Origin: an uncultured Eubacterium sp.
GTDB lineage: Bacteria > Bacillota > Clostridia > Lachnospirales > Lachnospiraceae
Length of the DNA: 64,000 nucleotides
NCBI GenBank assembly: GCA_910589665.1
Contig: CAJUTR010000004.1
Span: 129,481 to 193,480 of the forward strand
Reading direction: 5' to 3'
Shown: one piece after another, positions 26,727-35,524 of the stretch
Numbering within the stretch: position 1 is the stretch's first letter
Layout: each line of letters starts with the position of its first letter
Made by a program: the position numbers and the translations under genes
Notes under the pieces: generated by a model
What the model was told of the DNA's origin: nothing
Seen by the model: only the letters and a program-made list of their open reading frames with translations
Database searches by the model: none

Positions 26727-28982
26727 TCAAAGATAATTGATCGTAATTTCGGAAATTGTAAGTCCATCAACCGGCGTACTTCCACCTGCGATCGGAACGC
26801 GGAAGCAGAGATTCGCACAATCCGATGATGCTTCCAACTCGAGTTCACACGTAAACGCGCCCTCTTTTACCTGATTGCCAAGCATACCCTGTCCGTTATT
26901 CGTGGAACCACCTGTAACATTTTTGCCCGGAGTCGTATAAAGACGGAATCCTGTGGCGTCACTAGAAAAGCTTCCCTTTACCGTAACTTTGATCTTATCA
27001 CCCAAAGCAAGTTTACTAGGAAGAGCCACTGACAATCCCTGATCCTCATTCGCAACCGTAATAGACGTCACCTTACCAGACTCTTTCTTCTGATCCAACG
27101 TCCCGTTACCAAGTTTTTCCACCGTCGCAAGATCAATCGGAATGTCCTTGCCTTTGAACGCTTCCGTCACACCCAGCTTGATTTCCTTCTTAGCTACTTC
27201 TTTCCCATCCGCTGCTTTTACAACGAGCGTGATCGTAACCTCACCCGCTTTGATACCTGTAACCGTTGCCTTTGTGTTGTCACCTGTAACAGTTGCCACT
27301 GCTGCGTCACTCGTCTGCCACTCTAACGTATATCCTTCGTCTACTTCCGCAAGGATCTCCGCTGGCGTTCCGATCTCCACTCCAGCCGGTACCTGAACGG
27401 AATATGCCACTTCATCCGTCGGCGTTACCACGATCTTTTCAATCGTCACTACTGTCGCTTTCGTACAAGTAGCAGCAATCGAATTGATCTCGGAATAGAT
27501 TCCTCTGAAGAAACCTTCGTTCACAGTAAATACGGCTTTGCCGTCCGCTGTTTCCTCTGCCTTGAGAGGCGCCTGTTCCTGCAGGTTCTGAGCGGTCTTA
27601 CCATCCAGTTCTTTCCAAGGAGACAGCGCCAGTTTCACATCGCCGCCGTCCTTTGAGGAAAAGTACACTTCTACTTTGTCGGTTCTCTTAACCTTGATCT
27701 GTTTTGCCAGATCGGTCAGGAAAATTGCCTCCCAGTTTTCTCCCAGTTCAATGTCTTTTCCGATCACATACGTAGCCGGAATAACCGCAAGTGTAAACTC
27801 CGCTATGTCGTATACGGTCTGTTCGCCAGATTTTACCTCTACTTTTACGGAAATCGTTACCTCACCGAGCTCTTTCGCGGTAATAACAGCTTCCAATCCG
27901 TCCGTCTCAACTGTAGCCGCCGTACCTTCCACGGTCCACGTAACGCTCTTAATATCTCCAGCCTCGACTGCGCCATTGTTTGACGTTACCGAAACGGCAA
28001 TTCCAGCAGTTTCTCCGATTGCCATTTCAGACGGCGCAGATTCGATCTCTGCTTTTACGATCATCTCGCCTTTTTTCACAACTCTGAGATCAGCTTCCTT
28101 TGTGACCTCAAATACCTTACCCTCTACGGTCACTTTCACGGCAGCGATAACTTTCGTCTCACCTGCTGCCACGCCAATTACCGTAGCTTTCTTCGCATCG
28201 TCTGCCTTTTTCTGGATCGAAGCTACCCCCGTATCCTTCACAGACCAATCTACTGCCGTAACCTCACCGGCACTGACAGTCACTTCGGCGGCCGTCTGTG
28301 ATTCCGCATTGATCGTATCTTCCTGCAAAACAACATTGACTACCGGCTCCTTCACATCAGGTGTCGCAGACTGACCTGGCTCTGCAGACTGACCTGGCTC
28401 TGCAGACTGACCTGGCTCTGCTGACTGACCTGGCTCTGCTGACTGATCTGGTTTTGCCGACTGATCTGGTACTGCCGACTGATCTGGCTCTACTGACTGG
28501 CCTGGCGCCGATGACTGACCAGGTGCCGCTGACTGGCCTGGTACCGGTGTTGCCGGTGTCTGGCTCTTTTGTGGCGCAACCGGTTTCGTATCCTTAACTT
28601 TAACCTTTAACTTAAGCTTCGTAGCTTTCTTTTTGCCCTTTACCGTCACTTTAGCAGTTACGGTTGCATTTCCTTTGCTCTTTCCTGTCACTTTGAAGGC
28701 TGTCTTTCCTGACTTCTTCACCGTAGCGACTTTTTTCTTACCGCTCGTCACGGTCAGTTTTTTCACTTTTTTCGCCTTCACATTCTTGATCGTAACCTTT
28801 ACACTTTTTCCCTTTGTCACAGTCACAGACTTTTTAGACAGCTTCATCTTTTTAGCTGCATCGGCATCGGCTGGCATCCCGATCAGGGAAACGGTAAGCG
28901 CTGCCGCCATCACTGTAGCAAGGGTTCTGTTTACCATTCTCTTCACTAAAATATTTGAAATGTTCGCCTGCATCGGACACAT
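26727..28982 (-). CDS. Secreted surface protein with Ig-like (Big_2-type) domains and PGQSA repeat linker
   Basis: An exported protein of about 751 residues. After the signal peptide (TLATVMAAALTVSLIGMPADADA) comes a very lysine-rich Ig-like domain, then ten six-residue repeats of the type EPGQSA, then several Ig-like modules of Big_2 character (DWSVKDTGVASIQKKADD, EWQTSDAAVATVTGDNTKA). The C-terminal 100 residues resemble a carbohydrate-binding beta-sandwich (VKGSFSSDATGFRLYTTPG). No LPXTG or SLH motif is seen. The start is uncertain: 29000 would be almost leaderless relative to the promoter, 28982 has AAGGG 4 bases upstream, and 28937 gives the most compact signal peptide. Binding to mucin, glycan or cell wall is plausible but not shown. 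Confidence 0.75.
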   Translation of the reverse strand: MCPMQANISNILVKRMVNRTLATVMAAALTVSLIGMPADADAAKKMKLSKKSVTVTKGKSVKVTIKNVKAKKVKKLTVTSGKKKVATVKKSGKTAFKVTGKSKGNATVTAKVTVKGKKKATKLKLKVKVKDTKPVAPQKSQTPATPVPGQSAAPGQSSAPGQSVEPDQSAVPDQSAKPDQSAEPGQSAEPGQSAEPGQSAEPGQSATPDVKEPVVNVVLQEDTINAESQTAAEVTVSAGEVTAVDWSVKDTGVASIQKKADDAKKATVIGVAAGETKVIAAVKVTVEGKVFEVTKEADLRVVKKGEMIVKAEIESAPSEMAIGETAGIAVSVTSNNGAVEAGDIKSVTWTVEGTAATVETDGLEAVITAKELGEVTISVKVEVKSGEQTVYDIAEFTLAVIPATYVIGKDIELGENWEAIFLTDLAKQIKVKRTDKVEVYFSSKDGGDVKLALSPWKELDGKTAQNLQEQAPLKAEETADGKAVFTVNEGFFRGIYSEINSIAATCTKATVVTIEKIVVTPTDEVAYSVQVPAGVEIGTPAEILAEVDEGYTLEWQTSDAAVATVTGDNTKATVTGIKAGEVTITLVVKAADGKEVAKKEIKLGVTEAFKGKDIPIDLATVEKLGNGTLDQKKESGKVTSITVANEDQGLSVALPSKLALGDKIKVTVKGSFSSDATGFRLYTTPGKNVTGGSTNNGQGMLGNQVKEGAFTCELELEASSDCANLCFRVPIAGGSTPVDGLTISEITINYL
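28363..28542 (-). repeat. Ten 18-bp tandem repeats coding a PGQSA-type linker
   Basis: Units encode xPGQSA or xPDQSA. Four consecutive EPGQSA units lie at the left end and are nearly identical at the DNA level (core CTGACCTGGCTCTG on the plus strand), so copy number may vary between strains. Confidence 0.9.
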
Positions 28983-29008
28983 ATAACCCTTTTTTTGCAT
29001 CCGCCTAC

Positions 29009-29037
29009 ATTATAACCTACAAATCCCGCTTTTTCAA
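29009..29037 (-). promoter_or_regulatory. Promoter of the Ig-like surface protein
   Basis: Minus strand -35 TTGAAA (29037-29032), 17-base spacer, -10 TATAAT (29014-29009). The predicted transcription start near 29002 argues against the start codon at 29000. Confidence 0.75.
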
Positions 29038-29085
29038 GTTTTTTTATTTGGAAGAATCCGCTAGTATTTCCAATACACAAGAAAT

Positions 29086-30249
29086 CTATTCCCTCTGCCC
29101 CATCGACATCTTTGCCTTTGAATACGAAAGCCCAACACAGACGAGCGCCGCGCCAAACAGCAATTGGATCCCCATCCCTCTAAAGAGTCCCCCCAGCTCC
29201 TGCCCCGGCATATAGCGATCGATCATGTCCGCCGATGTAACGTACCAGTAGGCCGGCAGGAAATGCGCCGCCCTGACCAATCCCTCTCCCAGATATTCTA
29301 ATGGTACAAAAATACCACACAAAAAACTCATACCCAGGCTAATGATATTGGATACCATATTTAAAACCGTACTCCGTTTCACCACCTGCCCCACTAAAAA
29401 CACAATACCAAGCGTTACAACCATAAAACATAACATATTCAGGCCATACAGCATTCCCTGAAATCCAAAAAGCCGTGTATCACATTTCATTCCCAAAAAC
29501 ACAACGAGGACAAAACAGAGGCAAAATACAATTTCCGCAATGACCATGCCGGAATAGAGTTCCAGATAGGTCCGTAACAACGGATAGCAGGAACAGAGAT
29601 TCCGTTCCCGGACTTCCTTTTTATGAAACACCACAAGGATCGAACCGATGCTGACTACGGAAATCGATATAAAGATATAAGGAAAGTACAAAAAGAAATA
29701 ATACATACTCCCATGTTGTTCCTCCCGTCCACCCTCGGAAAGCACGACGGAAACCTTCTCTTTACAGACTGACGCCGTCCGCTCCACAACCTGCCGGGAA
29801 TCCAGTCCCCCCGCCCTAAAAGCGCTGGCCACCAAACTGTACCGGCTTACCTTATTGATAAAAAATTGTTCAGAAAGCGTTCCGGGAATCGTCATGATCT
29901 GCGGTTTGCGAACGTCTCCCCCCAAAATAGAGTCCCCATACCCTTTGGGGATCCGGATGACACAGTTGACATTCCGATTATAAAGCTCATCCTGAATCGT
30001 CTCCGCATCATCCTCCAATTCCACCCATTCATTTCCCTCCTCCAGATACGCTGCCATCCCGCGGCTGAGTTCCGAATTATCCTCGTCAAAAACGGCCAGC
30101 TTTTGGGACTGCGCCTGAAACATCCCATTCTGTGTCTCCTTCCCCTGGGACGACATAACAACGGCGACTCCAAAGAAGATACCCAGATACATCAAAACCT
30201 GCATCTTCTGCCTATGTAAAATACGAAAAAACACTTTATAAACTGACAT
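29086..30249 (-). CDS. ABC-2 type transporter permease
   Basis: A 387-residue exporter permease. One N-terminal helix (VLMYLGIFFGVAVVMSS) is followed by a large extracytoplasmic domain of about 150 residues and then five or six helices, the layout of ABC2_membrane_3 proteins. The last gene of a three-gene exporter with the 380-residue permease (14-bp overlap) and the ATPase. The two permeases are paralogous in layout and probably form a heterodimer. The export substrate is unknown; antimicrobial peptides or lipids are common for such systems beside a two-component pair. Confidence 0.85.
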   Translation of the reverse strand: MSVYKVFFRILHRQKMQVLMYLGIFFGVAVVMSSQGKETQNGMFQAQSQKLAVFDEDNSELSRGMAAYLEEGNEWVELEDDAETIQDELYNRNVNCVIRIPKGYGDSILGGDVRKPQIMTIPGTLSEQFFINKVSRYSLVASAFRAGGLDSRQVVERTASVCKEKVSVVLSEGGREEQHGSMYYFFLYFPYIFISISVVSIGSILVVFHKKEVRERNLCSCYPLLRTYLELYSGMVIAEIVFCLCFVLVVFLGMKCDTRLFGFQGMLYGLNMLCFMVVTLGIVFLVGQVVKRSTVLNMVSNIISLGMSFLCGIFVPLEYLGEGLVRAAHFLPAYWYVTSADMIDRYMPGQELGGLFRGMGIQLLFGAALVCVGLSYSKAKMSMGQRE

Positions 30250-31378
30250 ACCGGCTCCTCCTGACCATCATATAACTCGCAAACATAAGAACTGCCATAC
30301 CCGCCCCGAGATACCACATATTTCCAAAAAATCTTTCATTAGTTTCATATATGTTCAATGCGTAAAACGAATCGGTTATGAGCGCCGCCGGGTTTAGATC
30401 ATTGAAAAGCGGCACCGTGTGCTCGACTTTATCCTTGATACCCGAAACCATAAGATCGCTCATGGCGCTGAACGCAAGTCCGGTACTTACAAGTATTCCG
30501 ATCTTCATCCCCTCTCCCAGCCGTGGGATCGAGCCGACAAAGATTCCCATCATGATCCCGAAACTCGTTCCCAGAAACAGAAGGAGTAATATCTGCGGCA
30601 CATTGTCGCCTAGCTGCAGCTTAAGTACAACTTTCATATAAAACAGCAGGAGAAGAACGATCGTGTACTGCACGATTTCACACGCCGCCAGTTCTGCCAA
30701 AATACTTTTCATCTTATGGACTGGTATCATATTCCTGCGCTGACCGAGCGCGGAAATATCCGCCTGTATTTTCAAAATCCGATCACATCCAGCAAAACTG
30801 GAAAACAGGCAGACCATCGCCAGCACAGCGTAAAAGTAATTGATGATGTTATCCTGATTGCCCTTTGACGACTCTTTTTCCTCCACATATTCTATTTGTG
30901 AAGTAAGAGCCGTTACCGCCTGCATGATCTGGTCAGGATGCAGTTGTGCCACATCTGCGATCGTTTTTTTATACTGTACGAACTGTTCCATGATCATCTG
31001 GAGCACCGTCTGATCCATGCCGGATTCCGCCACCTCGATCGAAACATCATCCCCGGCGTACAGGATCCCTTTTACTTCTCCGTCCCTCAGCATCTTTTGT
31101 GCCTCCTCTCGGGAAACCTCTTTTGCCGTTAAAAGCTGATCTTCCCCCTCCGTGGCGACCAATCGTATCATCTGGCCAAACACCGGGTCATCACCTTCCT
31201 GTACGACAGCTACCGGTATCTTGTGGAACTGTTCTGTCGCCTCAAACAGATTATTGAATGCTAAATACATAAACGTAGTAAGGGCAAATGGAAACACAAG
31301 TGTCCAAAACACGATCTCCTTCGATCGGAGAAGAGATAACAGCCCGTATTTTAATATATGTCGAAACACCGCACACAC
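30236..31378 (-). CDS. ABC-2 type transporter permease
   Basis: A 380-residue permease with the same plan as its neighbour: N-terminal helix (FWTLVFPFALTTFMYLAF), a large external domain (about residues 45-180) and five C-terminal helices including LLLLFLGTSFGIMMGIFVGSIPR. The N-terminal HILKYGLLSLLRSKEIVFWTLVFP motif is typical of the ABC-2 family. It lies 19 bp after the ATPase gene and overlaps the next permease gene, so all three are co-translated. Confidence 0.87.
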   Translation of the reverse strand: MCAVFRHILKYGLLSLLRSKEIVFWTLVFPFALTTFMYLAFNNLFEATEQFHKIPVAVVQEGDDPVFGQMIRLVATEGEDQLLTAKEVSREEAQKMLRDGEVKGILYAGDDVSIEVAESGMDQTVLQMIMEQFVQYKKTIADVAQLHPDQIMQAVTALTSQIEYVEEKESSKGNQDNIINYFYAVLAMVCLFSSFAGCDRILKIQADISALGQRRNMIPVHKMKSILAELAACEIVQYTIVLLLLFYMKVVLKLQLGDNVPQILLLLFLGTSFGIMMGIFVGSIPRLGEGMKIGILVSTGLAFSAMSDLMVSGIKDKVEHTVPLFNDLNPAALITDSFYALNIYETNERFFGNMWYLGAGMAVLMFASYMMVRRSRYVSL

Positions 31379-31397
31379 TCCTTCCTTCTGACATCGA

Positions 31398-32342
31398 TCA
31401 GCTCGGATCCCTCAGTTCTTTTCCCGTGATTTCAAGAAATACGTCATTCAATGTCGGCAGCTCCGTGTACACCCGGCCAAATGGGATCTCCTCGGAGTGA
31501 AGCATCTCCAGCACATGGATGAGGTTATGCGCGCCTCCGCAAAAACGGATGCAGAGACGCCCCTCCTCACATACCGCTTCGTAAGCATTTTCCAGCCTGC
31601 AAAAACCAGCGAGCTGCGCTTCATTCAGTCCCGAAACTTCCACCGTGACCGTTTCCGTATTCTTGATCATTTTTTTTAATTCCTCTTTCGTACCGATCGC
31701 TATGTTCTGCCCTCGATCCATAATCGCAATACGAGTGCAGATCTGCTCCACTTCTTCCATATAATGCGAAGTATATACGATAGTCGCTCCCTTCTTATTT
31801 AGTTCCAAAATCCCCTCTAATATATGATTCCTGCTCTGAGGGTCTACCGCCACCGTAGGCTCATCAAAAAAGATCAGTTTTGGTTTATGGGCAATGCCAC
31901 AGGCAATATTCAGCCTGCGCAATAAGCCTCCCGAAAGCTTTTTCGGATAAAACCGGCGGAATTCATCCAATCCGACAAACCGGATCGCTTCTTCCGTATA
32001 GTTCCGCCTCGTTTCCTTATCCCTGATGTAAAGACCGCAAAAATAATCAATGTTTTCATAGACGGTTAATTCCTGAAAAACAGCCACATTCTGCAGTACA
32101 ACGCCAATTTCTCTCTTGCTGTCATACGAATCTGGCCGCATTTCCTTTCCAAACACCCGTATTTGTCCCTTATCGTATTTGAGCAGGGAAAGAATGGCGC
32201 TGATGGCCGTTGTCTTCCCCGACCCATTCGGCCCTAACAGCCCGAAAACCTCCCCTTCCTGAATGGTTAGATTAAAATGGTCAAGCGCTATCAGTTCCCT
32301 ATACCGCTTCACCAGGTTTTCCACCTCGATCACTGCCGCCAT
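31398..32342 (-). CDS. ABC transporter ATP-binding protein (exporter type)
   Basis: A 314-residue ATPase with a C-terminal extension. Walker A GLLGPNGSGKTTAIS, Q-loop VVLQNVAVF, signature KLSGGLLRRLNIACGIAHKPK, Walker B LIFFDEPTVAVDPQSR and switch YTSHYMEE are present. The AVDPQSR variant and the C-terminal domain are typical of CcmA/NatA-like ATPases that pair with ABC-2 permeases. The ribosome binding site is AAAAGGAGG. It is divergent from the two-component genes, with a 192-bp regulatory region between them that contains dyads (32435-32467), so the response regulator probably controls it. Confidence 0.92.
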   Translation of the reverse strand: MAAVIEVENLVKRYRELIALDHFNLTIQEGEVFGLLGPNGSGKTTAISAILSLLKYDKGQIRVFGKEMRPDSYDSKREIGVVLQNVAVFQELTVYENIDYFCGLYIRDKETRRNYTEEAIRFVGLDEFRRFYPKKLSGGLLRRLNIACGIAHKPKLIFFDEPTVAVDPQSRNHILEGILELNKKGATIVYTSHYMEEVEQICTRIAIMDRGQNIAIGTKEELKKMIKNTETVTVEVSGLNEAQLAGFCRLENAYEAVCEEGRLCIRFCGGAHNLIHVLEMLHSEEIPFGRVYTELPTLNDVFLEITGKELRDPS

Positions 32343-32434
32343 CTATGTCTCCTCCTTTTCCATCTTGTTTTCCTACAAAAATATTCTATAAGAAAAAATC
32401 CTTAAAGAAAAGAGAGTATTGTCATCTTCTACAT

Positions 32435-32467
32435 ATGACAAATGTCATCTCGTATTTGCCATTTGTC
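32435..32467. promoter_or_regulatory. Candidate operator dyads in the ABC exporter/TCS divergent region
   Basis: A near-palindrome ATGACA-AA-TGTCAT lies at 32435-32448. Its half GACAAATG (32437-32444) recurs inverted as CATTTGTC at 32460-32467, overlapping the -35 box of the histidine kinase promoter. The arrangement suits a dimeric NarL/LuxR-type regulator. Which protein binds is inference. Confidence 0.5.
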
Positions 32468-32491
32468 AAATTTGAGATTTTAAAGTATACT
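32463..32491 (+). promoter_or_regulatory. Promoter of the two-component genes
   Basis: TTGTCA (32463-32468), 17-base spacer, TATACT (32486-32491). The leader is about 37 nt, with AAAGGA before the ATG at 32535. Confidence 0.75.
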
Positions 32492-32534
32492 GGAATAAAA
32501 TGTTGACAGGGTCAATGACAAGGTCAAAGAAAGG

Positions 32535-33650
32535 ATGGGCGACATGCAGGATCTTATCAATAAACTGTTTCTTTTTGTGTCCGGCAGTTATATCGTATGT
32601 TACATAGGTGTGGGTATCCCGGCAGTTTCTGCCTTTACCATATCCCTGATCCTCAGCTGTTTATGTACGTATTTTGCCGAGCGCAGCATAAGCGGCGCAT
32701 GTATCATACTATTTTGTCTCTTGAGCGTAACGCTGCCGCATTTTACGTCTTATCTTCCTCTCTTTTTATATGATACCAAATACACGGATCATAAATTTTT
32801 ACTGCCAGTCGTTATTCCGGCATGTATTTACGCTTTATTCGGCCTTTCCCTGACGATTGCCTGCCCGTTTTTATTTCTTTTGATCATCGCTTTCTTGCTG
32901 GCCGGCTATGCTAAGAAAAACCAGGAACTAGTAGGGGAACTGCATCAGATCAGGGACCGCAGCACGGAAGCGGAAATCCATTTAAAAGAGCGGAACCAGG
33001 CGCTCATCCAGAAACAAAATTATGAAATCCATGCGGCGACTCTTTCGGAGCGGAACCGTATCGCCAGGGAAATCCATGATAATGTGGGTCACCTGCTGAC
33101 GCGCTCCCTCCTGCAGACCGGCGCGTTGAAAGTAATCAATCAGGATCCTGCTCTAACGGAACCTCTAGATACGCTGAATGATACATTGAATACTGCCATG
33201 ACGAGCATCCGGACGAGCGTTCATGACCTCCACGACGAATCGATCGACCTTTACCATGTCCTACAGGAAGTCGTTTCCGAGGACAAAGCCTTTCCGATCC
33301 AGTTGGAATACGATGTGGAACATGAACTGCCCCGGGATATCAAATACGCCTTTATCTCGATTGTAAAAGAAGCCATAAATAACATACATAAACATAGCAA
33401 TGGCAACTCCGGTAAAGTAACAGTACGGGAACACCCCGGATTCTTCCTTCTACAGATCCGGGACAATGGTACACCCTGTGCCAAACCATCCCGATCAGAC
33501 GGTATCGGACTTTCCGGTATCCGCGACCGGGTGACGTCGCTCGGAGGAACGCTTCGGATCGACACGAAGCACGGATTTCAGATCACTATTACCATTGTTA
33601 ACGATCAGCCGCACAGCGAAGATCAACTACAGAAACGGGGGATCAGATGA
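32535..33650 (+). CDS. Sensor histidine kinase (HisKA_3/DesK-LiaS type)
   Basis: A 371-residue membrane kinase. Four or five helices cover residues 8-130 with short loops and no large external sensor, as in kinases that sense envelope stress or a membrane partner. A coiled coil (130-170) leads to the HisKA_3 box ERNRIAREIHDNVGH with the phospho-acceptor His181. The ATPase domain has KEAINNIHKHS (N box) and DGIGLSGIRDRV (G box). It overlaps the response regulator gene by ATGA. Together with the divergent ABC exporter this suggests a detoxification or stress-response module, by analogy only. Confidence 0.92.
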   Translation: MGDMQDLINKLFLFVSGSYIVCYIGVGIPAVSAFTISLILSCLCTYFAERSISGACIILFCLLSVTLPHFTSYLPLFLYDTKYTDHKFLLPVVIPACIYALFGLSLTIACPFLFLLIIAFLLAGYAKKNQELVGELHQIRDRSTEAEIHLKERNQALIQKQNYEIHAATLSERNRIAREIHDNVGHLLTRSLLQTGALKVINQDPALTEPLDTLNDTLNTAMTSIRTSVHDLHDESIDLYHVLQEVVSEDKAFPIQLEYDVEHELPRDIKYAFISIVKEAINNIHKHSNGNSGKVTVREHPGFFLLQIRDNGTPCAKPSRSDGIGLSGIRDRVTSLGGTLRIDTKHGFQITITIVNDQPHSEDQLQKRGIR

Positions 33651-34282
33651 AAGTTTTAATCATTGACGACGACCAGCTTGTTTCCATTTCCCTAAAAACG
33701 ATCCTGGAAGCAAGTGGTCAGGTAACGATAGCCGGAATCGGCAACAGCGGCGCTGCCGCCGTCGAACTTTATGAATCGCTTCAGCCGGATATACTCCTCA
33801 TGGATATACGGATGGAAGGTATGAGCGGACTGGATGCAGGAGCGCAGATCCTTTGTACCCACCCGGAAGCAAAAATACTGTTCCTGACGACTTTTTCCGA
33901 TGACGAGTACATCGTAAAAGCCCTGCGGATGGGCGCCAAAGGCTACATTCTCAAACAGAACTTCAACAGCATCGTCCCAGCGCTGCTGGCGATCGAGGGG
34001 GGGCAGAACGTATTTGGGGATGAGGTTACCGGAAAACTGCCCACTCTTATAACGAAGTCGTCCGAGACTGCCATTTTCGAAAGATATGAAATCTCAGAAA
34101 AAGAACAGACCATCATCTCACTGGTCGCAGAAGGACTGAACAACCGGGAAATAGCTGAAAAACTGTTCTTGAGCGAAGGAACCGTACGAAATTACCTGAG
34201 CCATATCCTTGAAAAACTAGGGTTGCGCGACCGGACACAATTAGCCGTTTTTTATTACCGGGGAACGCTTCCCACGGAGTAG
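33647..34282 (+). CDS. Response regulator, NarL/LuxR family
   Basis: A 211-residue DNA-binding response regulator. Receiver domain 1-120 with acidic pair DDD near residue 6, phospho-acceptor Asp53 in LLMDIRMEG, conserved Thr in LFLTTFSDD and Lys in GYILKQN. The C-terminal LuxR HTH covers about 150-205 (LVAEGLNNREIAEKLFLSEGTVRNYLSHILEKLG). Cognate to the kinase with which it overlaps. A terminator follows at 34284-34308. Confidence 0.94.
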   Translation: MKVLIIDDDQLVSISLKTILEASGQVTIAGIGNSGAAAVELYESLQPDILLMDIRMEGMSGLDAGAQILCTHPEAKILFLTTFSDDEYIVKALRMGAKGYILKQNFNSIVPALLAIEGGQNVFGDEVTGKLPTLITKSSETAIFERYEISEKEQTIISLVAEGLNNREIAEKLFLSEGTVRNYLSHILEKLGLRDRTQLAVFYYRGTLPTE

Positions 34283-34283
34283 A

Positions 34284-34308
34284 CGGAAAATTTTTCCGAA
34301 GTTTTTTG
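34284..34308 (+). terminator. Terminator after the response regulator
   Basis: CGGAAAA (34284-34290) and TTTTCCG (34292-34298) form a dyad followed by AAGTTTTTTG. Confidence 0.6.
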
Positions 34309-34323
34309 ATTATTATGAGAATT

Positions 34324-34368
34324 TTCACTTGATTTCAACCCTTCTATATAATAAACTAGATTATATAG
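34324..34368 (+). promoter_or_regulatory. Promoter with perfect dyad at the XRE regulator gene (likely autoregulated)
   Basis: -35 TTCACT (34324-34329), 17-base spacer, -10 TATAAT (34347-34352). CTATATAAT (34344-34352) is repeated exactly inverted as ATTATATAG (34360-34368) with 7 bases between. One arm covers the -10 box, the usual place for a repressor operator. Confidence 0.65.
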
Positions 34369-34391
34369 ATTTTTACTAGGAGGCTCAAATT

Positions 34392-34754
34392 ATGGATGTA
34401 ATGGAAAAAGTAGACTTTAAAAAAGTTGGTAAACGCATGAAACAGCTGCGGAACGAACAGGGCATCACACAGGAAAAAGTCGCGAAAGATCTCGGCAGTA
34501 CGATCGCCTTTGTGAGCAATATAGAGAACAACCGCACAAAAATCAATCTGCGCGTACTGATGTATTACTCTAAACTCTGCCACATCTCCATTGATTCCCT
34601 GCTGAACGCCGGAATACCGGAACTGATCCCCGCCGACGATGACACAGTAGTGGAACAGGAAATATCGCGGGTGCTGAAATATTATGACAAAAATGAAAAA
34701 ATAAAAATATTAAACATGCTGAAGATTGGAAAAGATCTGGAATTAGACATTTAA
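34392..34754 (+). CDS. XRE-family transcriptional regulator (120 aa)
   Basis: A Cro/CI-type HTH protein. The HTH occupies residues 12-66 (VGKRMKQLRNEQGITQEKVAKDLG, then AFVSNIENNRTKINLRVLMYYS). The C-terminal 45 residues are acidic and helical (VEQEISRVLKYYDKNEKIKILNML), probably for dimerisation. The ribosome binding site is AGGAGG. The dyad on its own -10 box suggests autorepression. It stands alone between the two-component genes and a bidirectional terminator, so its other targets are unknown. Confidence 0.88.
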   Translation: MDVMEKVDFKKVGKRMKQLRNEQGITQEKVAKDLGSTIAFVSNIENNRTKINLRVLMYYSKLCHISIDSLLNAGIPELIPADDDTVVEQEISRVLKYYDKNEKIKILNMLKIGKDLELDI

Positions 34755-34762
34755 AAAAAGTC

Positions 34763-34800
34763 AACTCCGTGACGGCCGCCAGGCCGGTTCACGGAGTTTT
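34763..34800. terminator. Bidirectional intrinsic terminator
   Basis: AACTCCGTGA (34763-34772) pairs with TCACGGAGTT (34789-34798), with an inner GGCC-rich stem. A7 precedes and TTTTGTTTT follows, so it serves both the XRE gene and the convergent HD-domain gene. Confidence 0.88.
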
Positions 34801-34812
34801 GTTTTATTCCGC

Positions 34813-35511
34813 TCAGTACGGAGCTGTCCCATCCTTTATCATCTCTACCATATACGGGACAATGTTCGGGTCAAACTGCTTTCCGCTGCACTCCACAAGC
34901 TCTTTCAATATGTACTGTTCGTCGTGATGCTCTTTATAGACGCGGCGGCTCGACATCGTATCATACGAGTCCGCCACACAGATGATACGGGCAAACAATG
35001 GGATTTCTTCACCTTTCAACCCCTCATTATAGCCTTTTCCATCATATCTCTCATGATGATATCTGGCGCCCTCGCTGATGCCATTGATCGCCGTAAAATC
35101 CTGTAGGATCTCACCGCCGATTGATGGGTGGTTGCGGATCACCTGTACTTCATCATCTGTCAATTTCCCCGGTTTTTTCAAAATGGAATCGGGAATGCCT
35201 ATTTTTCCAATGTCGTGCAGCATCGCCACATAATATATTTTCTCCTGATCCTCTTCGCTCAAACCCATTCTACTAGCTATTTCCCGGGAGTATGTCGCCA
35301 CACGGATCGAATGTCCATTTGTATCTTTGTCCTTGGCGTCAATGGCATGAGCAAATGTTTCCAATGACTGGTTTACGATCGACTGGTAACTGGCATTTTT
35401 TCTCTCCAAGCACCGCATCCGCAGACGGATGTAGAGCGAACAGAACACAATGCAGACAAGCACACACACCATTCCCGCAAGCAGCCACACATAAATACTA
35501 TTCTCCATCAT
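34813..35511 (-). CDS. Membrane-anchored HD-GYP-like phosphodiesterase
   Basis: One N-terminal helix (VWLLAGMVCVLVCIVFCSLY) anchors a cytoplasmic HD-GYP domain. Metal and substrate motifs are visible: GHSIRVATYS, LHDIGKIGIPDSIL, IRNHPSIGGEIL, YHHERYDGKGYNEGL, IPLFARIICVADSYDTM. The GYP signature itself reads GYN, a common variation. Such proteins cleave cyclic di-GMP or related nucleotides, but the GYN change leaves this open. At 232 residues there is no separate sensor domain. The gene follows a HAD phosphatase by 13 bp on the same strand. Confidence 0.9.
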   Translation of the reverse strand: MMENSIYVWLLAGMVCVLVCIVFCSLYIRLRMRCLERKNASYQSIVNQSLETFAHAIDAKDKDTNGHSIRVATYSREIASRMGLSEEDQEKIYYVAMLHDIGKIGIPDSILKKPGKLTDDEVQVIRNHPSIGGEILQDFTAINGISEGARYHHERYDGKGYNEGLKGEEIPLFARIICVADSYDTMSSRRVYKEHHDEQYILKELVECSGKQFDPNIVPYMVEMIKDGTAPY

Positions 35512-35524
35512 AGGTTCCTTTCAA

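Noticed and set aside
28363..28542. CRISPR-like array
   Set aside because: Repeats are contiguous 18-bp units without spacers and are in frame in a coding region.
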